A stretch of DNA of 64,000 bases from Micromonospora peucetia (GCF_900091625.1 NZ_FMIC01000002.1:4836001-4900000), one strand, 5' to 3'; shown: positions 24,577-35,332, numbered from the stretch's first letter. The notes: generated by a model from the letters alone, not told the origin. Numbers and translations: made by a program.

Positions 24577-27333
24577 TCAGTGCAATTAACCGTGTTGCGT
24601 GGCCGGACCGACGAGTGTGCCGCGATCCGGCGCCTGCTGGTTGACCTGCCCACCGGCGGGGGAGCGCTGCTGCTCCAGGGCGAGCCGGGATCCGGCCGCA
24701 GCGCGCTCGTCGACTACGCGCACCGGCACGTCGAGGGCTGTACCGTCCTGGCCGGCACCGGGCTGCCCGAGGAGGCGGGCCTGCCGTACGCGGGGCTGCA
24801 ACGGTTGCTGGACCCGGTGCTCGACCGGGCCGGGGCGCTGCCGGAACAGCAGCGGCGGGTGCTGCTGCGGGCGCTGGCCGGCGCGGGCTGCCCCGCCCAC
24901 CGGCGCCTGGCCCTGTGCCTGGCCGTTCTCGGCCTGCTCACCGCCGCCGCGCGGGACCGTCCGCTGCTGTGCACGATGGACGACGTGGATCGGGGCGACC
25001 AGCCCACCGCCGACGCGCTGGCGTTCGTCGCCCGCCGGCTGCGCCGGTCGCGGGTGGCGGTCCTGCTCACCACGGCCACGGACGTCCCGTTCGGTGGGAT
25101 ATCCCGCCACCGGCTCCGTCCGCTCGACGACCGGGACAGCACCGCCCTGCTCGCCGACCGGCTGGCCGGACGGCCACCCGCGCCGCCGGTGGCCGCCGCG
25201 CTCGGTGCGGCTGCCGGGGGCAACCCGCAGGCCCTGGTCGACCTGGTCGAGGCGCTCACCCCCGGCCAGCGCCGAGGGGAGGAACCGCTGCCCGAGACGC
25301 CCCCGCCCGACGGCAGGCTGGGCCGGGCCTACCGGGCCCGGCTGGACCGGTTGCCGGCCGACACCCGGCACGTCCTGCTGCTCGCCGCGCTCGACGAGGA
25401 CGGGGAGCCGGCCACCCTGGTCCGGGCCGCCCGGGTCGCCGGCACGGCGGTCGAGGCGCTCACCCCGGCCGAACTCGCCGGCCTGGTCCGCGTCGAGCCG
25501 CGCCGGGTCACGTTCCCGCAGCCCCTCGTCCGGACCGTGGTCCGGGCCGCCGCGCCGCTGGCCGCGCGGCGCGCGGCGCACCTGCTGCTCGCCGACGTGC
25601 TCGACGGGGCCGGGCACCGGCTGCGCCGGGCCGGGCACCTCGCCGCCGCCGCCCAGGGCCCCGACCCGGCCCTGGCCGCCGAGCTGGAGCAGGCGGCGGC
25701 CGGGCACGAGGACGGTGCGGCAGCCTCGGCGGCGCTGCAACGGGCCGCCGAACTCAGCGACGACCCGGCGCGCGCCGCCGCCCGGCTGGTGGCCGCCGCC
25801 CGGTACGCCTGGTCGGCCGGCCGGGCGCACCGGGCCCGACTGCTGCTGGGAAGCCTGCCCGCCGACGCCACCGTGGCGGGCCGGGCCGGGCTGCTGCGCG
25901 GGGAGTTGGAGCTGCGCGCCGGCCGGCCCCGCTCCGCGCTCACCACGCTGCTGGCCGCCGCGGAGGCGCTGGCCGGCACCGACCGCGCGCTGGCGCTCGG
26001 CGCGCTGGTACGGGCGGGCGAGGCCGTCTGCTTCGCCGGCGACCAGTACCGCTACGCGGATGTCGGCCGCCGGGCGGAGCTGTTGCGCCGAAGCGACGAC
26101 CCGCCCGCGACCGAGCTGCTGAGCGCCTACGTCGCCGGGACGGCGGCGACCCTGCGGGGCGAGCACGAGCAGGCCGGACCCGCCCTGCGCCGGGCCGTCG
26201 TCCTGGGCGGACAGCTGACCGGGTCGGCGCTGACCCCCACGACCCTGAGCTGCGCGGCGGCGGCCGGGCTGCTGGTGGCCGTGGACGGCGCGGCGCACCG
26301 GCTCGCCGAGCGCGCCGTCGAGCTGGCCCGCGAGCGGGGCGAGTTGTCCGCCCTGCCGCGCGCCCTGGAGCTGCGGGCGGCAGCCGAGTACTGGCTGGGC
26401 CGGCACGACGCCGCGACGGAGAGCTCCCGGGAGGGGCTGCGGACCGCCCGGGACACCGGCCAGGACAACTGGGCCGGCGTACACCTGGGCATGCTGGCGG
26501 TGCTGGCCGCCGTCCGGGCCGACCGCGACACCAGCCTGCGCCGGATCCGGGAGATCGGCGAGGACCCGGGCGCGCACAGCCGGCCGCGGGCCCTCGCCCA
26601 GTGGGCGTTGGCCGTGCTCGACCTGGTCGACAACCGGCCGGCCGCCGCCGCCGCGCGACTGGCCGCGCTGGCCTGCCCCGGCACCGGGCGGGGGCAGGTG
26701 CTGGTCCTGGTGATGGCCACCCCGTACCTGGTGGAGGCTGCCGCCGCCGTCGCGGACCGGCCGGCGGCCGGGGCTGCCCTCGCTGTCTTCGACCGGTGGG
26801 CCAGCAGTACGACGAGCCCGTCGCGCCGAGCCCTCTCCGCACGCTGCCACGGACTGCTCGCACCCCGGGGCAGCGCCGAGGCGGAGCGGGAACTCCGGAC
26901 CGCCCTGCGGCTGCACCCGACGGATGCCGGCACGTTCGAGCGGGCCCGCACCGAGCTGCTGCTCGGCCGGGAACTGCGCCGCAGCCGTCGACCCCGGGCG
27001 GCCCGCGAGCACCTGCACACCGCCCGGGAGGCGTTCACCCTGCTCGGGGCGGCCAGCTGGGCGGAGCAGGCCACCACGGAGCTGCGGGCGGCCGGGGAGT
27101 CGGTCGGCCCGCCGGAGGAGTCGGCGGCGCGACTGCTGACCGGCCAGCAGCTGCGGATCGCGCAACTGGTCGCCGAGGGCGCCACCAACCGCGAGATCGC
27201 CGCCCGGATGTTCCTCTCCACCCGCACCGTCGACCATCACCTGCGCAACATCTTCCACCGGCTCGGCATCCGCTCACGCACCGAGCTGGCCCGCGCCCTT
27301 GCCCTGACGGACGCCCCGAGGGGTAGCGGGTAG
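24562..27333 (+). CDS. large LuxR-family (LAL/MalT-like) ATP-binding regulator
   Basis: The 923-residue protein has an N-terminal AAA/STAND NTPase domain (residues 1-about 250), a long alpha-helical TPR-like middle and a C-terminal LuxR HTH. The HTH reads QLRIAQLVAEGATNREIAARMFLSTRTVDHHLRNIF. The phosphate loop is GEPGSGRSAL, with Arg where Walker A has Lys, and the Walker B segment LLCTMDDVDRGD is also atypical. Nucleotide binding may therefore be weak or lost. LAL proteins usually activate secondary-metabolite or catabolic genes. It is convergent with the alcohol dehydrogenase and separated from it by six bases. Confidence 0.85.
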   Translation: MVAASSVQLTVLRGRTDECAAIRRLLVDLPTGGGALLLQGEPGSGRSALVDYAHRHVEGCTVLAGTGLPEEAGLPYAGLQRLLDPVLDRAGALPEQQRRVLLRALAGAGCPAHRRLALCLAVLGLLTAAARDRPLLCTMDDVDRGDQPTADALAFVARRLRRSRVAVLLTTATDVPFGGISRHRLRPLDDRDSTALLADRLAGRPPAPPVAAALGAAAGGNPQALVDLVEALTPGQRRGEEPLPETPPPDGRLGRAYRARLDRLPADTRHVLLLAALDEDGEPATLVRAARVAGTAVEALTPAELAGLVRVEPRRVTFPQPLVRTVVRAAAPLAARRAAHLLLADVLDGAGHRLRRAGHLAAAAQGPDPALAAELEQAAAGHEDGAAASAALQRAAELSDDPARAAARLVAAARYAWSAGRAHRARLLLGSLPADATVAGRAGLLRGELELRAGRPRSALTTLLAAAEALAGTDRALALGALVRAGEAVCFAGDQYRYADVGRRAELLRRSDDPPATELLSAYVAGTAATLRGEHEQAGPALRRAVVLGGQLTGSALTPTTLSCAAAAGLLVAVDGAAHRLAERAVELARERGELSALPRALELRAAAEYWLGRHDAATESSREGLRTARDTGQDNWAGVHLGMLAVLAAVRADRDTSLRRIREIGEDPGAHSRPRALAQWALAVLDLVDNRPAAAAARLAALACPGTGRGQVLVLVMATPYLVEAAAAVADRPAAGAALAVFDRWASSTTSPSRRALSARCHGLLAPRGSAEAERELRTALRLHPTDAGTFERARTELLLGRELRRSRRPRAAREHLHTAREAFTLLGAASWAEQATTELRAAGESVGPPEESAARLLTGQQLRIAQLVAEGATNREIAARMFLSTRTVDHHLRNIFHRLGIRSRTELARALALTDAPRGSG

Positions 27334-27339
27334 CGGGTG

Positions 27340-28409
27340 TCAGGGCAGCACGACGGTGCGGGCGCCCTCGCCGCGGGCCATCCGGGCGAACGCCTCGGGG
27401 GCGCCGTCCAGGGTGGTCCGGTCGGTGATCAAATAGGAGAGGTCGAGGCTGCCGTCCAGCACCGCCCGGGCGAGTTCGGGCACGTCCCGGTCCGGGTCGG
27501 ACGAGCCGTAGACCGAGGAACGCAGGGTCCGGGCCGAGTGGAAGATGTCCAGCGCGGCCAGCCCGACGATGTCGTCCCTGGCACCCATGCCGACGACGGT
27601 CACCTGTCCACCCCGGCGGGTCGCCCGCCAGGCGGCGCGGATCGTGGCCGCCCGCCCGACGCACTCCAGCGCGTGGTCGACACCCCGGCCCCCGGTCCGC
27701 TCCCGGACCGCCCGGTTGAGCGTCTCGTCGGCCAGCAGGAAGTCGGTGGCGCCGGCCGTGGCGGCCAATGCCGCCTTGGCCGGGGAGATGTCGACGGCGA
27801 GCACCGGGTCGGCGCCGGCGGCCCGCGCGGCGGAGACCACCGACAGCCCCACCCCGCCGAGGCCGATCACGGCCACCGACTCGCCGGGGGCCACTTTCGC
27901 CGTACGGCGGACCGCGCCGACGCCGGTGAGCACGGCGCAGCCCAGCAGCGCCGCCGCCTCGAAGGGCAGCTCCGCCGGGACTCCGATGACCGCTTCCTGC
28001 GGCACCACCACCTGCTCGGCGAGGGCACCGAGGCCGAGTGTGACGTGCAGCGGTTCGCCGGTCGGTGTCCGGCCCCGGGGGGCCGAGGGCGACCCGGTGC
28101 GTTCGCACAGCCACGGCTCGCCCCGCCCGCAGTACCAGCAGTCGCGGCACGGCGGGGCCCAGTTCAGCACCACGTGCGCGCCGGGCGCGACCCGCGTGAC
28201 GGCGTGCCCGACCTCGAGGACCACCCCCGCCGCCTCGTGCCCCAGCACCAGCGGGTACGGCGGCCCGAGCGTGCCGTTGACCATGGACAGGTCGGAGTGG
28301 CAGACGCCGGCCGCCCGGACGCTCACCCGTACCTCGTCCGGACCGGGGGCCGGCAGCTCGATCTCCTCCACCCGCAGCGGGGCGTCGACGGCCCGCACGA
28401 CCAGTGCCC

Positions 28410-28413
<4 letters not shown>
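27340..28413 (-). CDS. zinc-dependent alcohol dehydrogenase (MDR)
   Basis: The 357-residue medium-chain dehydrogenase has the catalytic-zinc region [10 protein letters not shown] and [12 protein letters not shown]. The four structural-zinc cysteines lie in [15 protein letters not shown]. The NAD-binding loop is GLGGVGLS. It should oxidise a primary alcohol to the aldehyde. Its start overlaps the aldehyde dehydrogenase stop by four bases, so the pair converts an alcohol to an acid in two steps. The substrate may be a long-chain or branched alcohol, given the acyl-CoA dehydrogenases nearby. Confidence 0.87.
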
Positions 28414-29828
<1,415 letters not shown>

Positions 29829-29851
29829 CGCGCCCCTCACGTACGTCGGCC

Positions 29852-29872
29852 AAAACTAGCAGCGCAAGTTTT
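29852..29872. promoter_or_regulatory. TetR operator copy 1 (upstream of the ALDH/ADH pair)
   Basis: Read on the minus strand, this holds AACTTGC-N3-GCTAGTT, the same palindrome as at 30607-30624. It overlaps a TAGTTT box that could be the -10 element for the minus-strand pair. Confidence 0.6.
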
Positions 29873-29876
29873 GACT

Positions 29877-30542
29877 TTAGTACGCGTCGCCGGCCGGCGG
29901 GAGGGGTGGCAGCGGCCCGATGCGCTCCTCGTAGGTGCGTGACAGGCCGTGGATCAGCGCGTCGAGGCCCAGGGCGAAGGCGCCCTCGTCCACCTGCTGC
30001 TGGTGCTCGGCCAGCCGGTGGGCCTGGGTCAGGTGCGGGTACTGCTCCGCGTACAGGCCCGGGTCCTCGACGAAGCCCCGGGCGAACGAGCCCAGCGCCG
30101 AGCCGGCCACGAGGTAGCGCATGAGCGCGCCGATGTGGGTCGCCCGGGCCGGCGGCCATCCGGCGTCGACCAGCCCGCCGTAGACGGCGTCGGCCATGGC
30201 CAGCGCTGCCGGCCGCCGCCCCGGGCCCCGGGCCAGGTACGGCACGATGTTCGGGTGTGCGGCCAGGGCCGCGCGATAGGAGTGGCCCCACCGGCGCAGT
30301 GCCTCGCGCCAGTCGACGCTGCCGAAGAAGGACACGTCCACCTGGCTGGTGACGCTGTCGGCCACCGCGTCGAGGATCTCGTCCTTGGTGGCGAAGTGGT
30401 TGTAGAGCGACGGCCCGCGCACCCCGAGTTCGGCGGCGAGCCGGCGGGTGGAGAAGCCCTCCAGCCCGTCGGCGTCGATCAGCGCGGCGGCGGTCTCGAC
30501 GATCCGCTGCCGGCTGAGCAGTGCCTGCCGCGGCCGGGGCAT
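29877..30542 (-). CDS. TetR-family repressor of the catabolic island
   Basis: The 221-residue protein has the TetR HTH (RQRIVETAAALIDADGLEGF, then LAAELGVRGPSLYNHFATKDEIL) and a TetR_C-type ligand domain. ATG 30542 follows AAGGAGG at correct spacing. It lies between the alcohol/aldehyde dehydrogenase pair and the acyl-CoA dehydrogenase cluster. Near-identical palindromes border it on both sides, so it is probably the repressor of both transcription units and of itself. An acyl-CoA or related intermediate is a plausible inducer. Confidence 0.86.
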   Translation of the reverse strand: MPRPRQALLSRQRIVETAAALIDADGLEGFSTRRLAAELGVRGPSLYNHFATKDEILDAVADSVTSQVDVSFFGSVDWREALRRWGHSYRAALAAHPNIVPYLARGPGRRPAALAMADAVYGGLVDAGWPPARATHIGALMRYLVAGSALGSFARGFVEDPGLYAEQYPHLTQAHRLAEHQQQVDEGAFALGLDALIHGLSRTYEERIGPLPPLPPAGDAY

Positions 30543-30606
30543 CGGGTCCTCCTTCGCTCGGGTCCTGCGCGGCAGACTCTGCCACAACCGGGTCTGGACG
30601 GGATTT

Positions 30607-30624
30607 AACTTGCACCGCTAGTTT
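30607..30624. promoter_or_regulatory. TetR operator copy 2 and leaderless promoter of the acyl-CoA dehydrogenase operon
   Basis: AACTTGC-N3-GCTAGTT matches copy 1 in both half-sites and differs only in the central three bases. Its TAGTTT (30619-30624) fits a -10 box seven bases before the ATG at 30632, which has no ribosome site. The operon is therefore probably leaderless and blocked when the repressor sits on the -10 box. Confidence 0.6.
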
Positions 30625-30631
30625 AAAGCGC

Positions 30632-31780
30632 ATGGATCTGGAGCTCTCCGCCGAGCAGGCGGCGGTCCGCCGGCTCGCCGCCGACTTCGTCGACCGTGAG
30701 GTGGTGCCGCACGCGGCCACCTGGGACCGCCGGGAGTCCGTCGACCCCGACATCGTCGGCAAGCTCGGCGAGCTCGGCTTCCTGGGGCTCACCATCGGCG
30801 AGGACGACGGTGGTTCCGGCGGCGACCACCTCTCCTACTGCCTCGTGCTGGAGGAGCTCGGCCGGGGCGACTCCGCCGTGCGCGGAATCGTCTCGGTCTC
30901 CCTCGGGCTGGTCGCCAAGTCTGTCGCCGCCCACGGGACCCCGGCCCAGAAGGAACAATGGCTGCCCCGGCTCTGCTCCGGTGCCGCCCTCGGCTGCTTC
31001 GCGCTGACCGAGCCGGACAGCGGTTCCGACGCGGCGGCGCTGACCACCCGGGCGGTCCGCGACGGCGCCGACTGGCTGATCACCGGCGCGAAGATGTTCA
31101 TCACCAACGGCACCACGGCCGACGTCGCGTTGGTCTTCGCCCGCACCGGCGGCCCGGGGCACCGGGGCATCAGCGCCTTCCTGGTGCCCACCGACGCGCC
31201 GGGCCTGACCCGGCGGGAGATCCACGGCAAGCTGGGCCTGCGCGGGCAGGCCACCGGGGAGCTGCGCTTCGACGGCGTACGGGTGCCGGACTCGGCCCGC
31301 CTCGGCGAGGAGGGCGCCGGCTTCCGGCTGGCGCTGGCCACCCTGGCCAAGGGCCGGATGTCGGTGGCCGCCGGCTGCGTCGGCATCGCCCAGGGCTGTC
31401 TGGACGCGGCGGTCGGCTACGCCGGCCAGCGCACCCAGTTCGGCAAGCCCATCGCCGGCCACCAGCTCGTGCAGCAACTGCTCGCGGCCATCGCCGTCGA
31501 CACCGACGCCGCGCGGCTGCTGGTGTGGCGGGTGGCCGACCTGATCGACCGGGGCGAGCCGTTCGCCACCGAGGCGTCGATGGCCAAGCTCTTCGCCAGC
31601 GAGGCCGCCGTCCGCGCGGCCAACAACGCGGTCCAGGTCTTCGGCGGGTACGGCTACATCGACGAGTACCCGGTCGGCAAGTACCTGCGCGACGCCCGCG
31701 TCGCCACCCTCTACGAGGGCACCAGCCAGATCCAGCAACTGCTCATCGGACGTGCGCTCACCGGCGTCAACGCCTTCTAG
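30632..31780 (+). CDS. acyl-CoA dehydrogenase (first)
   Basis: The 382-residue flavoprotein matches short/medium-chain acyl-CoA dehydrogenases. FALTEPDSGSDAAAL and WLITGAKMFITNG bind flavin and substrate, and YEGTSQIQQLLIGR carries the catalytic Glu at the usual short/medium-chain position. QVFGGYGYIDEYPVGKYLRDAR is also characteristic. It should introduce an alpha-beta double bond. It is the first gene of a four-gene unit with SDR, a second acyl-CoA dehydrogenase and MaoC. Confidence 0.88.
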   Translation: MDLELSAEQAAVRRLAADFVDREVVPHAATWDRRESVDPDIVGKLGELGFLGLTIGEDDGGSGGDHLSYCLVLEELGRGDSAVRGIVSVSLGLVAKSVAAHGTPAQKEQWLPRLCSGAALGCFALTEPDSGSDAAALTTRAVRDGADWLITGAKMFITNGTTADVALVFARTGGPGHRGISAFLVPTDAPGLTRREIHGKLGLRGQATGELRFDGVRVPDSARLGEEGAGFRLALATLAKGRMSVAAGCVGIAQGCLDAAVGYAGQRTQFGKPIAGHQLVQQLLAAIAVDTDAARLLVWRVADLIDRGEPFATEASMAKLFASEAAVRAANNAVQVFGGYGYIDEYPVGKYLRDARVATLYEGTSQIQQLLIGRALTGVNAF

Positions 31781-31794
31781 AGCCAGGAGGAACC

Positions 31795-32553
31795 GTGACC
31801 AGATTCGCCGACCGGGTCGCCGTCGTCACCGGCGCCGCGCAGGGTATCGGCGCCGCCACCGCGCACCGGCTGGCCGCCGAGGGCGCGGCGGTCGCCGTGG
31901 TCGACCTCGACGCGCGGCGCGCCCGGGCCGTCGCCGACGAGATCACCGCCGCCGGCGGCCGGGCCGTCGGCATCGGCTGCGACGTGACCGACGCCGGGGC
32001 GGTCGCCGCCATGACCGACCAGGTGGTCCAGGCGTACGGCGGGCTGCACGTGCTCGTCAACAACGCCGGGATCACCCGCGACAACCTGCTGTTCAGGATG
32101 CCGCTGCCCGAGTGGGAGGCGGTGCTGACCACCAACCTGACCAGCATGTTCCTCTGTTGCCAGGCGGTGCAGGAGCACATGGTGGAGGCTCGCTACGGCC
32201 GGATCGTCAACCTCAGCAGCCGCTCCGCGCTGGGCAACCGGGGCCAGGTCAACTACGCGGCGGCCAAGGCCGGCGTGCAGGGCCTGACCGCCACCCTGGC
32301 CGTCGAGCTGGGCCCGTTCAACGTCACGGTGAACGCGGTCGCTCCCGGCTACGTGGCCACCGCGATGACCGCGGCCACCGCCGAGCGGGTGGGCAGCAGC
32401 CCCGAGGAGCACCAGCGGGCGGTCGCCGAGCACACCCCGCTGCGCCGGGTCGCCCAGCCGGCCGAGATCGCCTCGGTGATCGCCTTCCTGGCCAGCGACG
32501 ACGCCTCGTACGTCAGCGGCCAGACCCTGTACGTCAACGGCGGCGCGCGCTGA
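31795..32553 (+). CDS. short-chain dehydrogenase (3-hydroxyacyl-CoA/3-oxoacyl reductase type)
   Basis: The 252-residue SDR has the cofactor loop TGAAQGIGAAT and NNAGITRDNLLFRM. The Ser of NLSSRSALGN and the YAAAK catalytic pair follow. The C-terminal DDASYVSGQTLYVNGG is typical of FabG-like enzymes. In this operon an L- or D-3-hydroxyacyl-CoA dehydrogenase role is likelier than fatty acid synthesis. GTG 31795 follows AGGAGG. Confidence 0.85.
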   Translation: MTRFADRVAVVTGAAQGIGAATAHRLAAEGAAVAVVDLDARRARAVADEITAAGGRAVGIGCDVTDAGAVAAMTDQVVQAYGGLHVLVNNAGITRDNLLFRMPLPEWEAVLTTNLTSMFLCCQAVQEHMVEARYGRIVNLSSRSALGNRGQVNYAAAKAGVQGLTATLAVELGPFNVTVNAVAPGYVATAMTAATAERVGSSPEEHQRAVAEHTPLRRVAQPAEIASVIAFLASDDASYVSGQTLYVNGGAR

Positions 32554-32587
32554 GTCGCGCGGACCACCACACCGACCCGGAGGGGAC

Positions 32588-33760
32588 ATGGACTTCGCGC
32601 TCTCGGACACCGAGCGGGCCATCCGCGACACGGCCCGCGACTTCGTCGCCAGGGAGGTCATGCCGCTGGAGCAGGAGCTGCTCCGGCGCGAACGCGCGCA
32701 CCGGCCCGGGCTGGAGCCGGACGAGCTGCGCGAGTTGCAGCTCAGGGCGCGGGCGTTCGGCTTCTGGGGGCTGGCCACCCCCGAGGCGTACGGCGGCATG
32801 GACCTGCCGGCCGTCACCCAGTCACTGATCTGGACGGAGCTCGGCCGCTCGTACGTGCCGTTCCGCTTCGGCGGCGAGGCCGACAACATCCTGTTCCGGG
32901 CAAACGACGAGCAGCAGCGGGAGTTCCTGATCCCGACGATCGAGGGGGAGCGGCGCAGCTGCTTCGCGATCACCGAGCCGGGCGCCGGGTCCGACGCCGC
33001 CAACATCAGGCTCAGCGCCCGCCGCGACGGCGGTGACTGGGTGCTCAACGGTGAGAAGACCTTCATCACCGGCGGCAACGAGGCCGACTTCGCCATCGTC
33101 ATCGCGGTCACCGACCGGGAGAAGGGCGCCCGCAACGGCGGCGCCACGGCCTTCCTGGTGGACCGGGCGATGGGCTGGCGCTCGGAGTTCATCCAGACCA
33201 TGGGCGAGGGTGGGCCGGCCGCGCTGGTCTTCGACGACGTACGGGTGCCGGAGCGCAACATCCTCGGCGAGCCCGGCCAGGGCTTCGCTCTCGCGATGGA
33301 ATGGATCGGCAAGGGGCGCTACACCATCCCCTCGCACGCGGTCGGCATCGCCGAGCGGGCGCTGCGGATGGCGATCGACTATGCCAACACCCGGCAGACG
33401 TTCGGCCGACCGATCGGCGACAACCAGGCGATCCAGTGGATGATCGCCGACTCCGAGACCGAGCTGGAGGCGGCCCGCTGGCTGATTCTGCGGGCGGCCT
33501 GGACCGTGGACCAGGGCATGGACCCGCGGCACGCCTCCTCGATGGCGAAGCTCTACGGCGCCGGCATGGTCAACCGGGTGGTCGACCGGGTGCTACAGAT
33601 CCACGGCGGCATGGGCTACACCCGGGAGTTGCCCGTCGAGCGGTGGTACCGGCAGGTGCGGCTCTACCGCATCTTCGAGGGCACCGACGAGATGCAGCGG
33701 CTGATCATCGCGCGGGACCTGCTGCGCGGCTATACCCGGCTGGGAGGGCACCTGGCATGA
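32588..33760 (+). CDS. acyl-CoA dehydrogenase (second)
   Basis: The 390-residue protein is a second acyl-CoA dehydrogenase, with SCFAITEPGAGSDAANI, WVLNGEKTFITGG and IFEGTDEMQRLIIARDLL. It differs from the first by a longer N-terminal helix region. Two paralogs in one operon suggest two oxidation steps or two chain types. Its stop overlaps the MaoC start by four bases. Confidence 0.87.
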   Translation: MDFALSDTERAIRDTARDFVAREVMPLEQELLRRERAHRPGLEPDELRELQLRARAFGFWGLATPEAYGGMDLPAVTQSLIWTELGRSYVPFRFGGEADNILFRANDEQQREFLIPTIEGERRSCFAITEPGAGSDAANIRLSARRDGGDWVLNGEKTFITGGNEADFAIVIAVTDREKGARNGGATAFLVDRAMGWRSEFIQTMGEGGPAALVFDDVRVPERNILGEPGQGFALAMEWIGKGRYTIPSHAVGIAERALRMAIDYANTRQTFGRPIGDNQAIQWMIADSETELEAARWLILRAAWTVDQGMDPRHASSMAKLYGAGMVNRVVDRVLQIHGGMGYTRELPVERWYRQVRLYRIFEGTDEMQRLIIARDLLRGYTRLGGHLA

Positions 33761-34224
33761 GGACCTTCGCCTCCGTCGACGAGCTGGCCGCCGCGGTCGG
33801 CGAGACCCTCGGCCCCGGGCCGTGGCAGCGGATCGACCAGGGTCGCGTCGACCTCTTCGCCGACGCCACCGACGACCACCAGTGGATCCACCTCGACCCG
33901 GAGCGGGCCGCCGCCGGCCCGTACGGCGGCACGATCGCCCACGGTTTCCTGACGTTGTCCCTGCTGCCGGCGCTGGTCGGCCGGCTCTACCGGGTGCGGG
34001 GCGTGCGGATGGGGGTCAACTACGGGCTCAACCGGGTGCGGTTCCCCGCCCCGCTGCGGGTCGGCAGCGCGGTCCGGGCCGTCGCCACCATCGCCGAGGT
34101 GTCCCCGGTCGACGGCGGGGTGCAAATGGTTACCGCCTCGACGGTGGAGTGCGACGCCGGTGGCAAGCCGGTCTGCGTCGCCGAGACGGTGAGTCGGCTC
34201 TATGCGGGGCCGGCGGAATCCTGA
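33757..34224 (+). CDS. MaoC-like (R)-specific enoyl-CoA hydratase
   Basis: The 155-residue hot-dog protein has the hydratase 2 motif DATDDHQWIHLDPERA (catalytic Asp and His), then GPYGGTIAHGFLTLSLLP and MGVNYGLNRVRFPAP. It should hydrate the enoyl-CoA made by an acyl-CoA dehydrogenase. With the SDR it completes most of one beta-oxidation round; no thiolase or CoA ligase gene is in this stretch. Confidence 0.86.
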   Translation: MRTFASVDELAAAVGETLGPGPWQRIDQGRVDLFADATDDHQWIHLDPERAAAGPYGGTIAHGFLTLSLLPALVGRLYRVRGVRMGVNYGLNRVRFPAPLRVGSAVRAVATIAEVSPVDGGVQMVTASTVECDAGGKPVCVAETVSRLYAGPAES

Positions 34225-34228
34225 GCCA

Positions 34229-34259
34229 CCGCCGCGCCGCGATGCCCGGCGCGTGGCGG
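34229..34259. terminator. possible terminator after the MaoC gene
   Basis: CCGCCGCGCC and GGCGCG-T-GGCGG can pair with one bulged T just past the MaoC stop, closing the catabolic operon. Confidence 0.45.
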
Positions 34260-34409
34260 GAACCACACTGTCGAGTCCTTGTTTGATGCTGTTTGTCGCT
34301 TTTATCCATCGGCCGTTCGGTTGATATGACGGCAGCCGTTGGTCTAGGGTGATGGCACTGCGGTCGCCGGTTCCCGGTGTCGCCGCATCTGCGGGACAGG
34401 AAGGGCAGC

Positions 34410-35225
34410 ATGATCACTACGACGACCGCGCCGAGCACCACCACCACCGAAACCGCCACCACGGTGTCCGGTGACGAGACCCGCGCGAGTGAGCTGACCG
34501 CCGCTCTCGCCGCCCTGCCGGAGGGGCACCCCGACCGGCCGGCGTTGCGTGCGCGGGTGATCGAGGCGTGGCTGCCGCTGGCCAACCACCTCGCCTTCCG
34601 CTACAGCGGGCGTGGCGAGCCCAACGGTGACCTGGCCCAGACCGCGGCCCTCGGGCTGATCAAGGCAGTGGACCGGTTCGACGCCTCCCGTGGCGTCGAC
34701 TTCGCCGGCTTCGCGATCCCGACGATCCTCGGTGAGATCAAGCGCCACTTCCGCGACCGCACCTGGAACATCCGGGTGCCGCGCCGCCTGCAGGAGCTGC
34801 GGCTGCGCATCTCCGAGGCCAACGGCACCCTCACCCAGACGCTCAACCGCGCGCCGACGGTCGCCGACATCGCCGCCCACCTCGAGATCACCGAGGAAGA
34901 GGTCCTGGAGGGGCTCGAAGGCGCCCGCGCCTACAACGCCGTCTCCCTCTCCACCCCCATCGGCAACGGCGACAGCGCCACCGAGCTCGGGGACACCCTC
35001 GGCGCCGAGGACAACGAGTTCGAGCTGGCCGAGCTGCGGGCCTCCCTCGGGCCGGCGCTCGCCACGCTTGACGAGCGGGAGCAGAAGATCCTCACCCTCC
35101 GCTTCTACGGCAACCTCACCCAGAGCGAGATCGCCACGCGGGTCGGCGTTTCCCAGATGCACGTCTCCCGCCTGCTCGCCCGCGCACTGGGCAAGCTGCG
35201 CGGCCAGCTCGAGGGCAGCCACTGA
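34410..35225 (+). CDS. RNA polymerase sigma factor, SigB/SigF/SigG type
   Basis: The 271-residue sigma-70 group 3 factor opens with a Thr-rich tail. Region 2 has LANHLAFRYSGRGEPNGDLAQTAALGLIKAVDRFD and FAIPTILGEIKRHFRDRTW. Region 3 follows, and region 4 ends with LTQSEIATRVGVSQMHVSRLLARAL. Such factors direct stress or development regulons and are usually held by an anti-sigma factor, but none is adjacent. ATG 34410 has AGGAAGG upstream. It stands alone before a strong terminator. Confidence 0.88.
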   Translation: MITTTTAPSTTTTETATTVSGDETRASELTAALAALPEGHPDRPALRARVIEAWLPLANHLAFRYSGRGEPNGDLAQTAALGLIKAVDRFDASRGVDFAGFAIPTILGEIKRHFRDRTWNIRVPRRLQELRLRISEANGTLTQTLNRAPTVADIAAHLEITEEEVLEGLEGARAYNAVSLSTPIGNGDSATELGDTLGAEDNEFELAELRASLGPALATLDEREQKILTLRFYGNLTQSEIATRVGVSQMHVSRLLARALGKLRGQLEGSH

Positions 35226-35244
35226 CGGATTCCCAGTCTCCACT

Positions 35245-35292
35245 CCGGGGCACGGGCCCGACGGCAACCTCGCCGTCCGGCCGGTGCCCCGG
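35245..35292. terminator. strong hairpin terminator of the sigma-factor gene
   Basis: Arms of 21 bases match at 19 positions (CCGGGGCAC, GGCC and GACGGC blocks against their complements) with a six-base loop, just after the sigma-factor stop. Confidence 0.65.
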
Positions 35293-35332
35293 CTCTCGCG
35301 GCCTGTCTTCCCGCTCCCGTGGCCTGTCTTCC
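35293..35332. repeat. two direct repeats, 21-base period
   Basis: Two copies of a 19-base unit (CTCTCGCGGCCTGTCTTCC and CTCCCGTGGCCTGTCTTCC, 17 of 19 identical) sit 21 bases apart, two helical turns, between the terminator and the M20 peptidase start. They may be regulator half-sites or simple duplication. Confidence 0.35.

Noticed and set aside
24586..27258. Long minus-strand open frame opposite the LuxR giant
   Set aside because: Composition is Gly/Arg/Gln/Pro-rich without motifs; the plus strand encodes a complete LuxR HTH and helical domain.
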